A stretch of DNA of 8,919 nucleotides, taken from assembly GCA_028278625.1 (NCBI GenBank), contig JANQDY010000133.1:1-8919 (forward strand). Reading direction: 5' to 3'. The position numbers and the translations under genes are program-made. Below, in pieces: positions 1-6,659 of this stretch. The DNA is from Thermodesulfobacteriota bacterium (GTDB lineage: Bacteria > Desulfobacterota > DSM-4660 > Desulfatiglandales > Desulfatiglandaceae). Within the stretch, counting starts at the first letter, position 1. Every line of letters starts with the position of its first letter. The notes beneath the pieces are model-generated. The model did not search any database and was not told where the DNA came from. It worked only from the letters and a program-made list of their open reading frames with translations.

Positions 1-140
1 ACGCTGTCCATCTTTTCGGCGATGGGCAGCATGTCTTCGGTTCTCATGCGGGTGGCCAACAATGATTGATGGCCGTCCCTGAAGGTATTGTCCTGAATCC
101 TGATCGGGTTCTTCGGTCCGTCTTCCAAAAAATCGTTCAT
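1..140 (-). CDS. Biotin-dependent carboxyltransferase (pyruvate/oxaloacetate carboxyltransferase, 5S-type), N-terminal 46 codons
   Basis: The visible N-terminus contains NPIRIQDNTFRDGHQSLLA followed by TRMRTEDMLPIAEKMD. This is the opening beta-strand and RDxHQS metal-site motif of the HMGL-like carboxyltransferase domain found in pyruvate carboxylase subunit B, oxaloacetate decarboxylase alpha and transcarboxylase 5S. These enzymes move a carboxyl group between oxaloacetate/pyruvate and biotin, with the catalytic metal held near the Asp of RDxHQ. The start is set by AAGGAG (147-152, minus strand) placed 6 nt before ATG. The gene runs off the left edge, so a C-terminal biotinyl domain cannot be judged. 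It lies about 100 bp downstream of the pccB-like gene on the same strand. That pairing points to the transcarboxylase (12S plus 5S) or a pyruvate-carboxylase-like role. The family is certain; the exact subtype is not. Confidence 0.9.
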   Translation of the reverse strand, partial: MNDFLEDGPKNPIRIQDNTFRDGHQSLLATRMRTEDMLPIAEKMDS

Positions 141-241
141 ATGAATCTCCTTGTAAATGCAGATGTAAGAATCTGATAAAGTTATCTTTCAAATTGCTTT
201 GTAAAACAGAAACCTGACCTGGGAATCGTCGAACCATTCCA

Positions 242-1792
242 CTAAAGGGGAATATTGCCGTGTCTACGCTCCGGTATGGAATCCTTCTTGTTCTTGAGCA
301 TCATCAAGGCGTTGATGAGTCTCGGCCGGGTGTTTTCCGGAAAAATAATGTGGTCGATATACCCCAGTTCAGCCGCTTTGAACGGACTGGCAAAGTTGTT
401 CCTATATTCCTCAACCAGCCTTTCCCGGGTTGCCTCCGGATCATCACTGTTTTCGATGTCTTTGCGGAAGATGATGTTGACGGCCCCTTCAGGTCCCATG
501 ACCGCAATTTCCGCTGTGGGGTAGGCGTAGTTGATATCCCCCCCGTGATGCTTGCTACTCATGACATCATAGGCCCCACCATAGGCTTTCCGGGTGACCA
601 CGGTTATTTTGGGAACAGTGGCCTCGCAGTAGGCATAGATAATCTTGGCACCATGCTTAATAATGCCTCCGTGCTCCTGGTTTACGCCGGGAAGAAAGCC
701 GGGAACGTCCACAAAGGTAATGAGCGGTATGTTGAAGCTGTCGCAGGTTCTCACGAATCGGGCGCATTTCATGGATGCATTGATATCGAGACATCCCGCC
801 AGAAACTTAGGCTGATTTGCCACTATACCAACCACCATGCCGTTCAGACGACCAAAACCGATCACCATATTTTTGGCATACCGTTTCTGAACTTCCAGGA
901 ATTGCTTGTTGTCCAAAACCGTTTCGATGATTTCCTTCATGTCGTAGGGAACTCGCGGATTTGTGGGAACTATTTTATTGAGTGACTTGTCTGTCCGTTT
1001 CGGATCATCACTGCATTCCACAGTGGGCGGCGCTTCACGGTAGTTTTGAGGCAGATAGCCCAGGAGTTCTTTGACCCGGTCTAATGCCGCCGCATCTGAA
1101 TCGGCCGCGAAATGTGCCACCCCGCTTTTGCTGTTGTGGGTGATTGCGCCTCCCAGTGCTTCAGGGGTTACCTCTTCCGCAGTCACGGTCTTGATTACCT
1201 GCGGACCCGTAATGAACATATTGCTGGTTTTTTTCACCATGACGGTAAAGTCGGTCAGTGCCGGTGAATAAACCGCTCCGCCGGCACAGGGGCCCATGAT
1301 GACCGATATCTGAGGCACCACCCCGGAGGAGAACACATTGCGCTTAAATATCTCTCCGTAGCTGCCCAGGCTTACAACCCCTTCCTGTATCCTGGCTCCC
1401 CCCGAGTCGTTCAACCCTATCACGGGGGCGCCGCTTTTTAGGGCAAGGTCCATGATTTTGCAAACTTTTTCTCCGAAGGGTCCGCTCAGGGATCCACCGA
1501 ACACGGTGAAATCCTGGGCGAACACAAACACCAATCTTCCGTTGACCCTACCATACCCAGTTACAACACCGTCCCCGGGAATTTTTTGCTTCTCCATTCC
1601 AAAATCGTTACAGCGGTGGAGCACAAACCGATCGACTTCCTCAAAACTGCCCTCATCCAGCAAGTATTGAATCCTTTCCCGCGCCGTCATTTTCCCCTTG
1701 GCGTGCTGCTGGTCAATCCGCTTTTGACCGCCGCCCATTTCAGCTTCTCGATTTCTTCTCTTCAATTCATTGATTTTATCTTCAATATTCAT
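242..1792 (-). CDS. pccB: Acyl-CoA carboxylase carboxyltransferase beta subunit (PccB/MmdA/transcarboxylase 12S family)
   Basis: A full-length 516-residue member of the biotin-dependent acyl-CoA carboxyltransferase family, which transfers carboxyl between carboxybiotin and an acyl-CoA, typically propionyl-CoA/methylmalonyl-CoA. Two crotonase-like halves are visible. The N half has GKMTARERI (33-41), SGGARIQEG (130-138) and [11 protein letters not shown] (167-177); the C half has [10 protein letters not shown] (360-369), RKAYGGAYD (401-409) and [12 protein letters not shown] (433-444). It ends in HGNIPL, the usual tail of PccB and MmdA. Asp409 after GGAY is at the position reported to favour propionyl-CoA over acetyl-CoA in Streptomyces PccB/AccB (from memory). 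The start has AGAGG about 6 nt upstream. It lies between the thiolase and the 5S-type carboxyltransferase, so methylmalonyl-CoA carboxytransferase is a good alternative to classical propionyl-CoA carboxylase. No biotin carboxylase or biotin carrier gene is visible here. Confidence 0.95.
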   Translation of the reverse strand: MNIEDKINELKRRNREAEMGGGQKRIDQQHAKGKMTARERIQYLLDEGSFEEVDRFVLHRCNDFGMEKQKIPGDGVVTGYGRVNGRLVFVFAQDFTVFGGSLSGPFGEKVCKIMDLALKSGAPVIGLNDSGGARIQEGVVSLGSYGEIFKRNVFSSGVVPQISVIMGPCAGGAVYSPALTDFTVMVKKTSNMFITGPQVIKTVTAEEVTPEALGGAITHNSKSGVAHFAADSDAAALDRVKELLGYLPQNYREAPPTVECSDDPKRTDKSLNKIVPTNPRVPYDMKEIIETVLDNKQFLEVQKRYAKNMVIGFGRLNGMVVGIVANQPKFLAGCLDINASMKCARFVRTCDSFNIPLITFVDVPGFLPGVNQEHGGIIKHGAKIIYAYCEATVPKITVVTRKAYGGAYDVMSSKHHGGDINYAYPTAEIAVMGPEGAVNIIFRKDIENSDDPEATRERLVEEYRNNFASPFKAAELGYIDHIIFPENTRPRLINALMMLKNKKDSIPERRHGNIPL

Positions 1793-1935
1793 TTGAAACC
1801 TCTAGGCTCACCACGTACCGTCATTCCTTGAACGACCCTTTTAAAGCAGCGGCTGCCTCGCTATTATTTCTAATCTAAGTCAACTTTCAGTTCAATTTTC
1901 GAGCCCGCATTGCTCTTTCGGTAGGATTGCTCGTC

Positions 1936-1953
1936 TTCAAATTATCATTTGAA
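1936..1953. repeat. Perfect AT-rich hairpin just after the thiolase stop
   Basis: TTCAAAT (1936-1942) and ATTTGAA (1947-1953) form a 7-bp inverted repeat around a 4-nt loop. It starts 4 nt after the thiolase stop codon in the direction of transcription. No T-run follows on the minus strand, so it is unlikely to be a full terminator. It could act as an mRNA-stabilising or partial attenuating hairpin between thiolase and pccB. The remaining sequence of this 165-bp gap shows nothing else recognisable. Confidence 0.4.
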
Positions 1954-1957
1954 AAAC

Positions 1958-3136
1958 CTACATCTCTACCACCAATACCACTGCTTCGCCGCCGCCGAGG
2001 CACAGTGTTGCAAGTCCCCTACAGGCCTTTCTCTGCCGCATGGCATGGAGCAGAGTGGTCAGAACCCTGGCGCCGCTTGCCCCGATTGGGTGTCCCAAAG
2101 CAACTGCCCCTCCGTGCACGTTGACCTTGGCCGGGTCAATTTCCAACTCTCTGATAACTCCGACGGTGGAGACGGCAAAAGCTTCGTTTATCTCAAACAG
2201 ATCAATATCATCGATTTTCAGCCCCGCTTTTTTCAATGCCTTTGGAATCGCTCTGATGGGAGACATGAGAACGTCTTCCAAGCTTAAGCCGCCGGAGGCC
2301 TGAGAGACAATCCGTGCCATGATCGGCGCGCCAAGTTCGTTGGCTTTCTGGGCAGACATGACCAACAGCGCCGATGCGCCATCGCTGATCTTGGATGCGT
2401 TCCCTGCCGTAACAACGCCGTTTTTCTTGAAAGCGGGTCGAAGTGCCGCAAGTTTGTCCACACTGGGCTTTCGAGGACCTTCATCCTGATCCAGCACCAA
2501 AGACCTCTCTTTCTTGCTGGGAATTTCAAGCGGCAGGATCTCCTCTTTGAATTTTCCCGAGTCCGTCGAAGCAATGGCCTTCACGTTGGATTCATAGGCC
2601 CATTGGTCCATATCTTCTTTGGAGATTCCGTATTTCTTAGATACCAGTTCGGCGGTATAACCCATGTGGTAATCGTTAACCACATCCCACAGCCCGTCGT
2701 GCACCATGTGATCGAATAACTGGCCGGTTCCCATTCTGTAACCTGATCTGGCTTTGTCCAGATAGAAAGGTGCCTGACTCATGGATTCCATGCCCCCGGC
2801 AATACCCGCCGTTGCATCTCCTGTCTGAATGGCCTGTGCCAGCAGCATAACGGCTTTGAGACCGGACCCACACACCTTGTTGACGGTCAGGGCGCCCACA
2901 TCGAATGAAATATCGCCAGCGCAGATCATGGCCTGTCGGCATGGATTCTGCCCCAGTCCGCAAGGAAGCACATTGCCCATGATGACTTCATCCAAATGAT
3001 CCTTGTCAATTCCGGCTTTGCGGAGCGCCCCATTGATGGCCATACCGCCCAGTTCAACAGCGCTGAACCGTGAAAGCTTTCCCTGGAAGTTTCCGATCGG
3101 CGTCCTGACCGCGCTCGAAATAACGACTTCGTTCAT
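1958..3136 (-). CDS. Thiolase (acetyl-CoA C-acyltransferase family)
   Basis: A complete thiolase of about 392 residues that either cleaves 3-oxoacyl-CoA with CoA to release acetyl-CoA or condenses two acetyl-CoA. Counting from the chosen start, the catalytic nucleophile is Cys89 in NKVCGSGLKAV. The NEAF motif begins at Asn317, His349 lies in GHPIGASGAR, and Cys379 lies in CLGGGEAV. These match the Zoogloea numbering (Cys89, His348, Cys378) almost exactly. An upstream in-frame ATG at 3142 exists, but AAAGGA directly abuts it. The same Shine-Dalgarno sits 7 nt before the ATG at 3136, so 3136 is preferred. It is the first gene of the minus-strand operon with the carboxylase subunit. In that context degradative beta-oxidation-type cleavage is more likely than biosynthesis, but the chain-length preference cannot be read from the sequence. 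Confidence 0.96.
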   Translation of the reverse strand: MNEVVISSAVRTPIGNFQGKLSRFSAVELGGMAINGALRKAGIDKDHLDEVIMGNVLPCGLGQNPCRQAMICAGDISFDVGALTVNKVCGSGLKAVMLLAQAIQTGDATAGIAGGMESMSQAPFYLDKARSGYRMGTGQLFDHMVHDGLWDVVNDYHMGYTAELVSKKYGISKEDMDQWAYESNVKAIASTDSGKFKEEILPLEIPSKKERSLVLDQDEGPRKPSVDKLAALRPAFKKNGVVTAGNASKISDGASALLVMSAQKANELGAPIMARIVSQASGGLSLEDVLMSPIRAIPKALKKAGLKIDDIDLFEINEAFAVSTVGVIRELEIDPAKVNVHGGAVALGHPIGASGARVLTTLLHAMRQRKACRGLATLCLGGGEAVVLVVEM

Positions 3137-3611
3137 AACCATATCCTTTCTGTTTTCTACTCAACTTTTCCGGCTCACTCCTCCCCGGCACAAAAATCGG
3201 GAATCTGGCCTATCCGGATACTTTCAACCGAATGCCCGCGCCAACGCACACGCAGCCAAGACTCACCCGCCAAAACTGCCTCTTTTCTCTTGACCTCATT
3301 TAACCAGACCTCCGGCCCAAAGCTCGCTTTTGGCTCCGTGTTCATCAAAGGCCAAGCATATTTAACTAACCGGTTATTCTTTTCTGTCTTTTTTGTCAAC
3401 AAAAAACGTCTCTGTTAGATGCCTGCAAGGCAAAGATCTTTTTTTGCTCTTTGGGTATGGCGGAATGGCAAGGACTGTCCACATTCGTAATTCCAGCACA
3501 AAATGCCTTAAACCTGGCTGCATGGAATTGGATTGCTTTATGAAATCTAGCGTGACTGGACCATGCGTTTGAAAATTACCCTAAACTCCACCGCCCATTC
3601 CCGAGCCCTAC
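3137..3611. other. Intergenic region upstream of the thiolase operon
   Basis: About 475 bp without a credible gene. It carries the operator-like palindrome and TTGACA hexamer listed separately, giving a long leader of about 225 nt before the thiolase start. A 75-codon minus-strand reading frame here begins at the TTG of that TTGACA, lacks a ribosome site and resembles nothing known to me. GGCACAAAAATCGGG at 3187-3201 recurs exactly at 3805-3819 inside the CaiB relic. The stretch 3420-3611 shows no recognisable feature; the homology of the CaiB relic starts abruptly at about 3612. Confidence 0.6.
3362..3399 (-). promoter_or_regulatory. Promoter and operator candidate for the thiolase-pccB operon
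   Basis: On the minus strand a perfect TTGACA (3399-3394) lies 17 nt before the 10-bp palindrome TAACCGGTTA (3376-3367). A repressor bound there would cover the -10 position. The surrounding plus-strand sequence TTAACTAACCGGTT (3362-3375) is repeated exactly upstream of gctA (7801-7814). No convincing TATAAT-like hexamer is present at the ideal spacing, so the exact -10 is uncertain. The shared palindrome fits a dimeric regulator such as the TetR protein encoded at 4526-5158. That link is inference. Confidence 0.55.
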
Positions 3612-3984
3612 AGCATGACCGGTTGGGGACAAGAAGGACCTCTCGCCAATGCAGCAGGCCACGATATTAACTATATTGCTCTTCCGGGCGCCCTTCATGC
3701 AATTGGCCAGGCAGGGGGAAAACCCGTACCGCCTCTCAATTTGGTGGGGGTTTTGGTGGTAGCGGCATGTTGCTTGCTTTTGGGGTTTTATGTGCTCTTT
3801 TCGAGGCACAAAAATCGGGGCATGGACAAGTAGTTGATGCTGCGATGATTAATGGCTCAGCCGCACGCGTCCTGAAACGCCAAATCCTGCGTCTGAGCCG
3901 GGTGTCGATACGGCGGCAGCCCTTGAAAGATGGGGCTTTAGCGCCGATGAAATCGAATCCCTTGAAAAAACAGGTGTGATTTGA
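3612..3984 (+). pseudogene. CaiB/BaiF family III CoA-transferase relic (alpha-methylacyl-CoA racemase-like), three frames
   Basis: Three consecutive pieces in three frames match one family III CoA-transferase/racemase. Piece 1 (3615 to about 3750) reads [20 protein letters not shown] onward to [10 protein letters not shown] and keeps the GHD histidine that aligns with AMACR His126. Piece 2 (about 3751-3858) reads [20 protein letters not shown], then [17 protein letters not shown]. Piece 3 (about 3874-3984) reads [20 protein letters not shown] then [17 protein letters not shown] and stop, the usual C-terminus of the family. The first frameshift fits loss of one base at 3750/3751. Restoring an A gives the GDFGG motif and its Asp (AMACR Asp156). 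Between pieces 2 and 3 well over 100 residues of the normal protein are missing, and the N-terminal part is absent too. It is dead as an enzyme, and suggests the locus once handled other acyl-CoA substrates. Confidence 0.85.
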
Positions 3985-4112
3985 TCTGAATATCATGATC
4001 AACCGCTTGTGAATCGTACTTTGTATTCAATCGTCCTTGGTTTGAGAGAAGCGGTTTTGGCAAAGATCGCCTGAATTTTAGATACGCAGTCAGATTTAGT
4101 GCGGAAACTCTA

Positions 4113-4141
4113 TTGACAAACAGAACCATATCAGCAATAAT
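4113..4141 (+). promoter_or_regulatory. Sigma70-type promoter candidate
   Basis: TTGACA (4113-4118) is followed after exactly 17 nt by AATAAT (4136-4141), five of six matches to TATAAT, at the start of an AT-rich stretch (4136-4190). It would read rightwards into the doubtful small ORF at 4208-4422 and possibly on into the TetR gene. It is among the best-spaced hexamer pairs I see in the window. Confidence 0.45.
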
Positions 4142-4207
4142 AATTTATAACTAAATGATTATTTAATTTTTCACGGTAGTTCTAAGAAATATAAAGGGCA
4201 GACTCGG

Positions 4208-4422
4208 ATGAATGAGGAAAAAGATGATTGTGTGGATGGCCATCTGCCGCCTCGCTCATGACAGTTCCGCCGGCTAGTTCAGTCGCCAAAGAGTCTATTT
4301 GGAAATCGTTACAGGCGAAAGATCCTGCTGGACCCTGCTTGTTTTCTGATGCCTTAGAATCGAAATCCACCGGAGATCCAAGCCCATGGGAAAATGTCGA
4401 AGAGTCTCCCATTTTCAATTAA
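4208..4422 (+). other. Doubtful small ORF region, possibly frameshifted
   Basis: AAAGGG (4193-4198) lies 9 nt before an ATG at 4208, which opens MNEEKDDCVDGHLPPRS and then stops. A second frame, open from a TTG at 4228 to a TAA at 4420-4422, encodes a 64-residue hydrophilic peptide containing AKESIWKSLQAKDPAG and ending in ENVEESPIFN. One frameshift near 4255 would join them into a protein of about 70 residues. I recognise no family, signal peptide or membrane segment. It may be a small hypothetical gene, a decayed one, or chance. Confidence 0.25.
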
Positions 4423-4450
4423 ATCAGCCAGAACAAATCACACAAAACTG

Positions 4451-4499
4451 TTGACAATGCCCCAATTTGGAATGGACTAATAGAAATACGGAATCTATT
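4451..4499 (+). promoter_or_regulatory. TetR-gene promoter candidate with inverted repeat
   Basis: TTGACA (4451-4456) is followed after 19 nt by ACTAAT (4476-4481), a loosely spaced promoter candidate just ahead of the TetR gene. Immediately over and after the -10 lies AATAGA (4479-4484), a 9-nt spacer and TCTATT (4494-4499), a 6-bp inverted repeat suited to autoregulation. It differs from the AACCGGTT palindromes near the two minus-strand operons, so it may be an independent site or chance. Confidence 0.4.
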
Positions 4500-4525
4500 T
4501 TAGGATGAAATCAGCGAGGGCGCAA

Positions 4526-5158
4526 ATGGTAGAACAAACACCGGGTGCTAGAAACAGGGAAAAAAGAAGGGAAATGCAGAAACAGAGGATATTGAACGTT
4601 ACCGGAAGGCTTTTCCGAAAAAACGGATATCTTGGAACGAGTGTAGATGAGATAGCCGCGAAACTCAGAATGAATAAAGCCTCGATCTATTACTATTTCA
4701 AAGACAAGGCGACACTGCTTTATAAGCTCATCATGTATCCTATGATAGAGCTGGCTGCGAATGTGGAGTCTATCGCAAATTCAAGCCTGAAACCTACGGA
4801 AAAGCTGAAGCAAATGATCGAACAACATGTGTCCTATGCATTATCTCACCTGAATATTTCCGGTATAGGCCATTTGGAGAGGAAGAATTTGCCCCCGAAG
4901 TTACGCAAAGAATACGTGGCGATGCGGGACGGATACGAAGCCATATACCGGACGGTTATCAGAGAAGGCATTGAAAAGGGAGAATTCGCTTTTGATGACG
5001 AAAAAATGCATGCCATGCTGTCTCTCGATCTGATGAACTCCATAGCGCTGTGGTACAATCCAAAAGGCAAGTATGGTATCAATGAAATGGCAGCCTTCGT
5101 TTCTGGCTATATCTTAAAGGCGTTAGGGTGTAATAACCTGGAAGGCAAAAGGAAGTGA
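4526..5158 (+). CDS. TetR/AcrR family transcriptional regulator
   Basis: A DNA-binding repressor-type protein of about 210 residues. The N-terminal domain carries the classic TetR helix-turn-helix: QRILNVTGRLFRKNGYLGTS, then VDEIAAKLRMNKASIYYYF and KDKATLLYKL. The C-terminal two-thirds is all-helical, with GHLERKNLPPKLRKEY and a final SGYILKALG helix, as in TetR proteins of acyl-CoA catabolism (KstR2/FadR-like C-domains, judged from memory). An upstream in-frame ATG at 4505 has almost no spacing from its AGG. The ATG at 4526 has GAGGG (4516-4520) 5 nt before it and is preferred. The stop lies 32 bp before the CMD-family gene, so both are probably one transcript. Its position between two minus-strand operons sharing a palindrome makes it the natural candidate to bind there, with an acyl-CoA as likely ligand; this is inference. 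Confidence 0.93.
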   Translation: MVEQTPGARNREKRREMQKQRILNVTGRLFRKNGYLGTSVDEIAAKLRMNKASIYYYFKDKATLLYKLIMYPMIELAANVESIANSSLKPTEKLKQMIEQHVSYALSHLNISGIGHLERKNLPPKLRKEYVAMRDGYEAIYRTVIREGIEKGEFAFDDEKMHAMLSLDLMNSIALWYNPKGKYGINEMAAFVSGYILKALGCNNLEGKRK

Positions 5159-5190
5159 TCCTTGTGACTGTTCAAAATTAGGAAGAAAAT

Positions 5191-5742
5191 ATGAGGTTGA
5201 CCACACCCCGATTGTACCCCCTTGATACGTCCGAAATGAATGAGGAGCAGCGCTATGTTGTGGACCGGGCGTCCTTTGATGAACCCATCAATATCAACAG
5301 GACGCTGGCCCACCACCATAAGCTCCTAAAGCGCTGGCTGGTATTTGCCGCCCATGTGCTGAACAAGTCCACCCTTCCCGCCCGGGAGCGGGAGCTGGTG
5401 ATTCTGAGGGTGGGGTGGCTGTGCCAGGCCGAATATGAATGGGCTCAGCATGTCATTATCGGAAAAAAGGCCGGGCTCACCGAAGAGGAGATCGACCGGA
5501 TTACACGGGGGCCGAGCGCCGACGGGTGGTCTGATGTGGACCGGGCGCTGTTGCTGGCCACCGATGAATTAAAGGCCGACGCCTTTATTTCAGATGCCAC
5601 ATGGAACGAACTCAAAGAAGTTTTTGACGACCAGCAGATGATCGACCTGATTTTTGCCGTGGGCAACTACAACCTTGTTTCCATGGCGTTGAACACCCTG
5701 GGGGTGCAGCTGGATCCAGGTCTTGAAGGATTCAAGAGATGA
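5191..5742 (+). CDS. Carboxymuconolactone decarboxylase (CMD/AhpD-like) family protein
   Basis: A 183-residue single-domain protein of the CMD family. The signature helix is seen as RERELVILRVGWLCQAEYEW (65-84) followed by AQH (85-87) and then GKKAGLTEEEIDRI. Glu66/Glu68, Cys78, Glu81/Glu83 and His87 are the polar residues of the pocket. The CxxC of AhpD is not present because Cys78 is followed by QAE, so a thiol peroxidase-reductase role is unlikely. Proteins of this EYEWxxH subgroup are common beside acyl-CoA catabolic genes, but their reactions are mostly unknown. The start has AGGAAG (5180-5185) at a good distance. It follows the TetR gene closely and converges with gctB after a gap of about 97 bp, in which I see no clear terminator. 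Cytoplasmic; no signal peptide. Confidence 0.9.
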   Translation: MRLTTPRLYPLDTSEMNEEQRYVVDRASFDEPININRTLAHHHKLLKRWLVFAAHVLNKSTLPARERELVILRVGWLCQAEYEWAQHVIIGKKAGLTEEEIDRITRGPSADGWSDVDRALLLATDELKADAFISDATWNELKEVFDDQQMIDLIFAVGNYNLVSMALNTLGVQLDPGLEGFKR

Positions 5743-5839
5743 TTTGGTCCAGGTCCGATTACGAAATCTCAGCTTATCTCACTGCGGGCTGCCACGGTTT
5801 GGTTTTCCAGAAAGTGCCCAAGAATGTTTTAAGGGGCGA

Positions 5840-6655
5840 TTAAACTGAAACTTGATAGTCTTTGAGTTGCCGCGCATTTTTCAAGTACATCCCCTCCGGA
5901 TCAAGCTTGTGCCGCAAGACCTCCAGTTCCTTTTTATTCGGTGGCGCAAGGGCCTTCACGTTGTCATCCACCTTTAGATTCCATTGAACACTCTCTCTTA
6001 TTTCTTCAACACTACTGGAAGGATTAAATGCTTTAAGAAACATTTCGTTGTCTTCATCAAAATGGAACAGACCAAGGGTTGTCACAACGGCATATGGGCC
6101 CGTGTTTGTCCTTAGTCCCGATTCAAAACGGCTCTTTTTTCCCTGTAGATAACCCGGGGTGGTTATGAAATCGACGCTTTCGGGAAATCTTCTCTTCTCA
6201 TGCTCAAAAACTATGATGGTCTTAGGTGCCAAGCTCCCAAAATCGCAGGCACCCCCGCTCCCTCCCAGCCTGACTTTGGGATGAGAATAATCACCAAAAC
6301 AGGTGGTATTAATATTTCCGTAGCGATCGATTGAAGCGGCAGATAGAAGCGCCATGTCAGCTCTGCCAGCGTGGAGAACCATCCCCATGGTTTGGAAAGA
6401 ATCCCCCAAATAAAGCGCGCTGGCACTAATGGCCGGATCCCCCGTGAAAAGAGGGATGCGGTCAGGAACTCTGTTCAGAATGATGCCCCCTTCAATACAA
6501 ATGGTTACGTTTGGCGCATGAAGGCTTTTCGCCAATAAGGAAGAGATGACAGGCCACTGAGTCCCAACCATTATCACATCCCCGTCTTTGATCAATCTGG
6601 CTGCGGTCACGATCATCTGCTCAACAGACGTCACAATTTCGTTTTTTTCGTTCAT
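5840..6655 (-). CDS. gctB: Glutaconate-type family I CoA-transferase, subunit B
   Basis: The 271-residue beta subunit of a family I CoA-transferase, close in length and motif order to Acidaminococcus GctB (266 residues). Key signs are VGTQWPVISSLLAKSLHAPN (30-49) and the TICIEGG stretch, where Glu55 aligns with catalytic Glu54 of GctB. CFGDYSHPKVRLGGSGGACD, VFEHEKRRFPESVDFITTPG and the C-terminal LDPEG follow. The Glu forms the enzyme-CoA thioester, so its presence argues for real CoA transfer rather than the hydrolase chemistry of the related IpdAB proteins, which lack it. It starts 4 nt after the gctA stop with a weak ribosome site (TTGGA), consistent with translational coupling and equal subunit supply. 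The donor and acceptor (glutaconate, another dicarboxylate, or a ring-cleavage product) cannot be decided. Confidence 0.93.
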   Translation of the reverse strand: MNEKNEIVTSVEQMIVTAARLIKDGDVIMVGTQWPVISSLLAKSLHAPNVTICIEGGIILNRVPDRIPLFTGDPAISASALYLGDSFQTMGMVLHAGRADMALLSAASIDRYGNINTTCFGDYSHPKVRLGGSGGACDFGSLAPKTIIVFEHEKRRFPESVDFITTPGYLQGKKSRFESGLRTNTGPYAVVTTLGLFHFDEDNEMFLKAFNPSSSVEEIRESVQWNLKVDDNVKALAPPNKKELEVLRHKLDPEGMYLKNARQLKDYQVSV

Positions 6656-6659
6656 ATGT

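Noticed and set aside
260..985. 241-codon plus-strand open frame opposite the pccB-like gene
   Set aside because: It is antisense to a highly conserved 516-residue protein with all family motifs; no ribosome site or recognisable domain. It is a shadow.
3175..3402. 75-codon minus-strand frame in the thiolase leader
   Set aside because: Its start TTG is the TTGACA hexamer itself, the internal ATG has no ribosome site, and no family resemblance is seen.
5743..5839. Terminator between the convergent CMD-family gene and gctB
   Set aside because: No stem of useful length followed by a T-run was found on either strand in this 97-bp gap.
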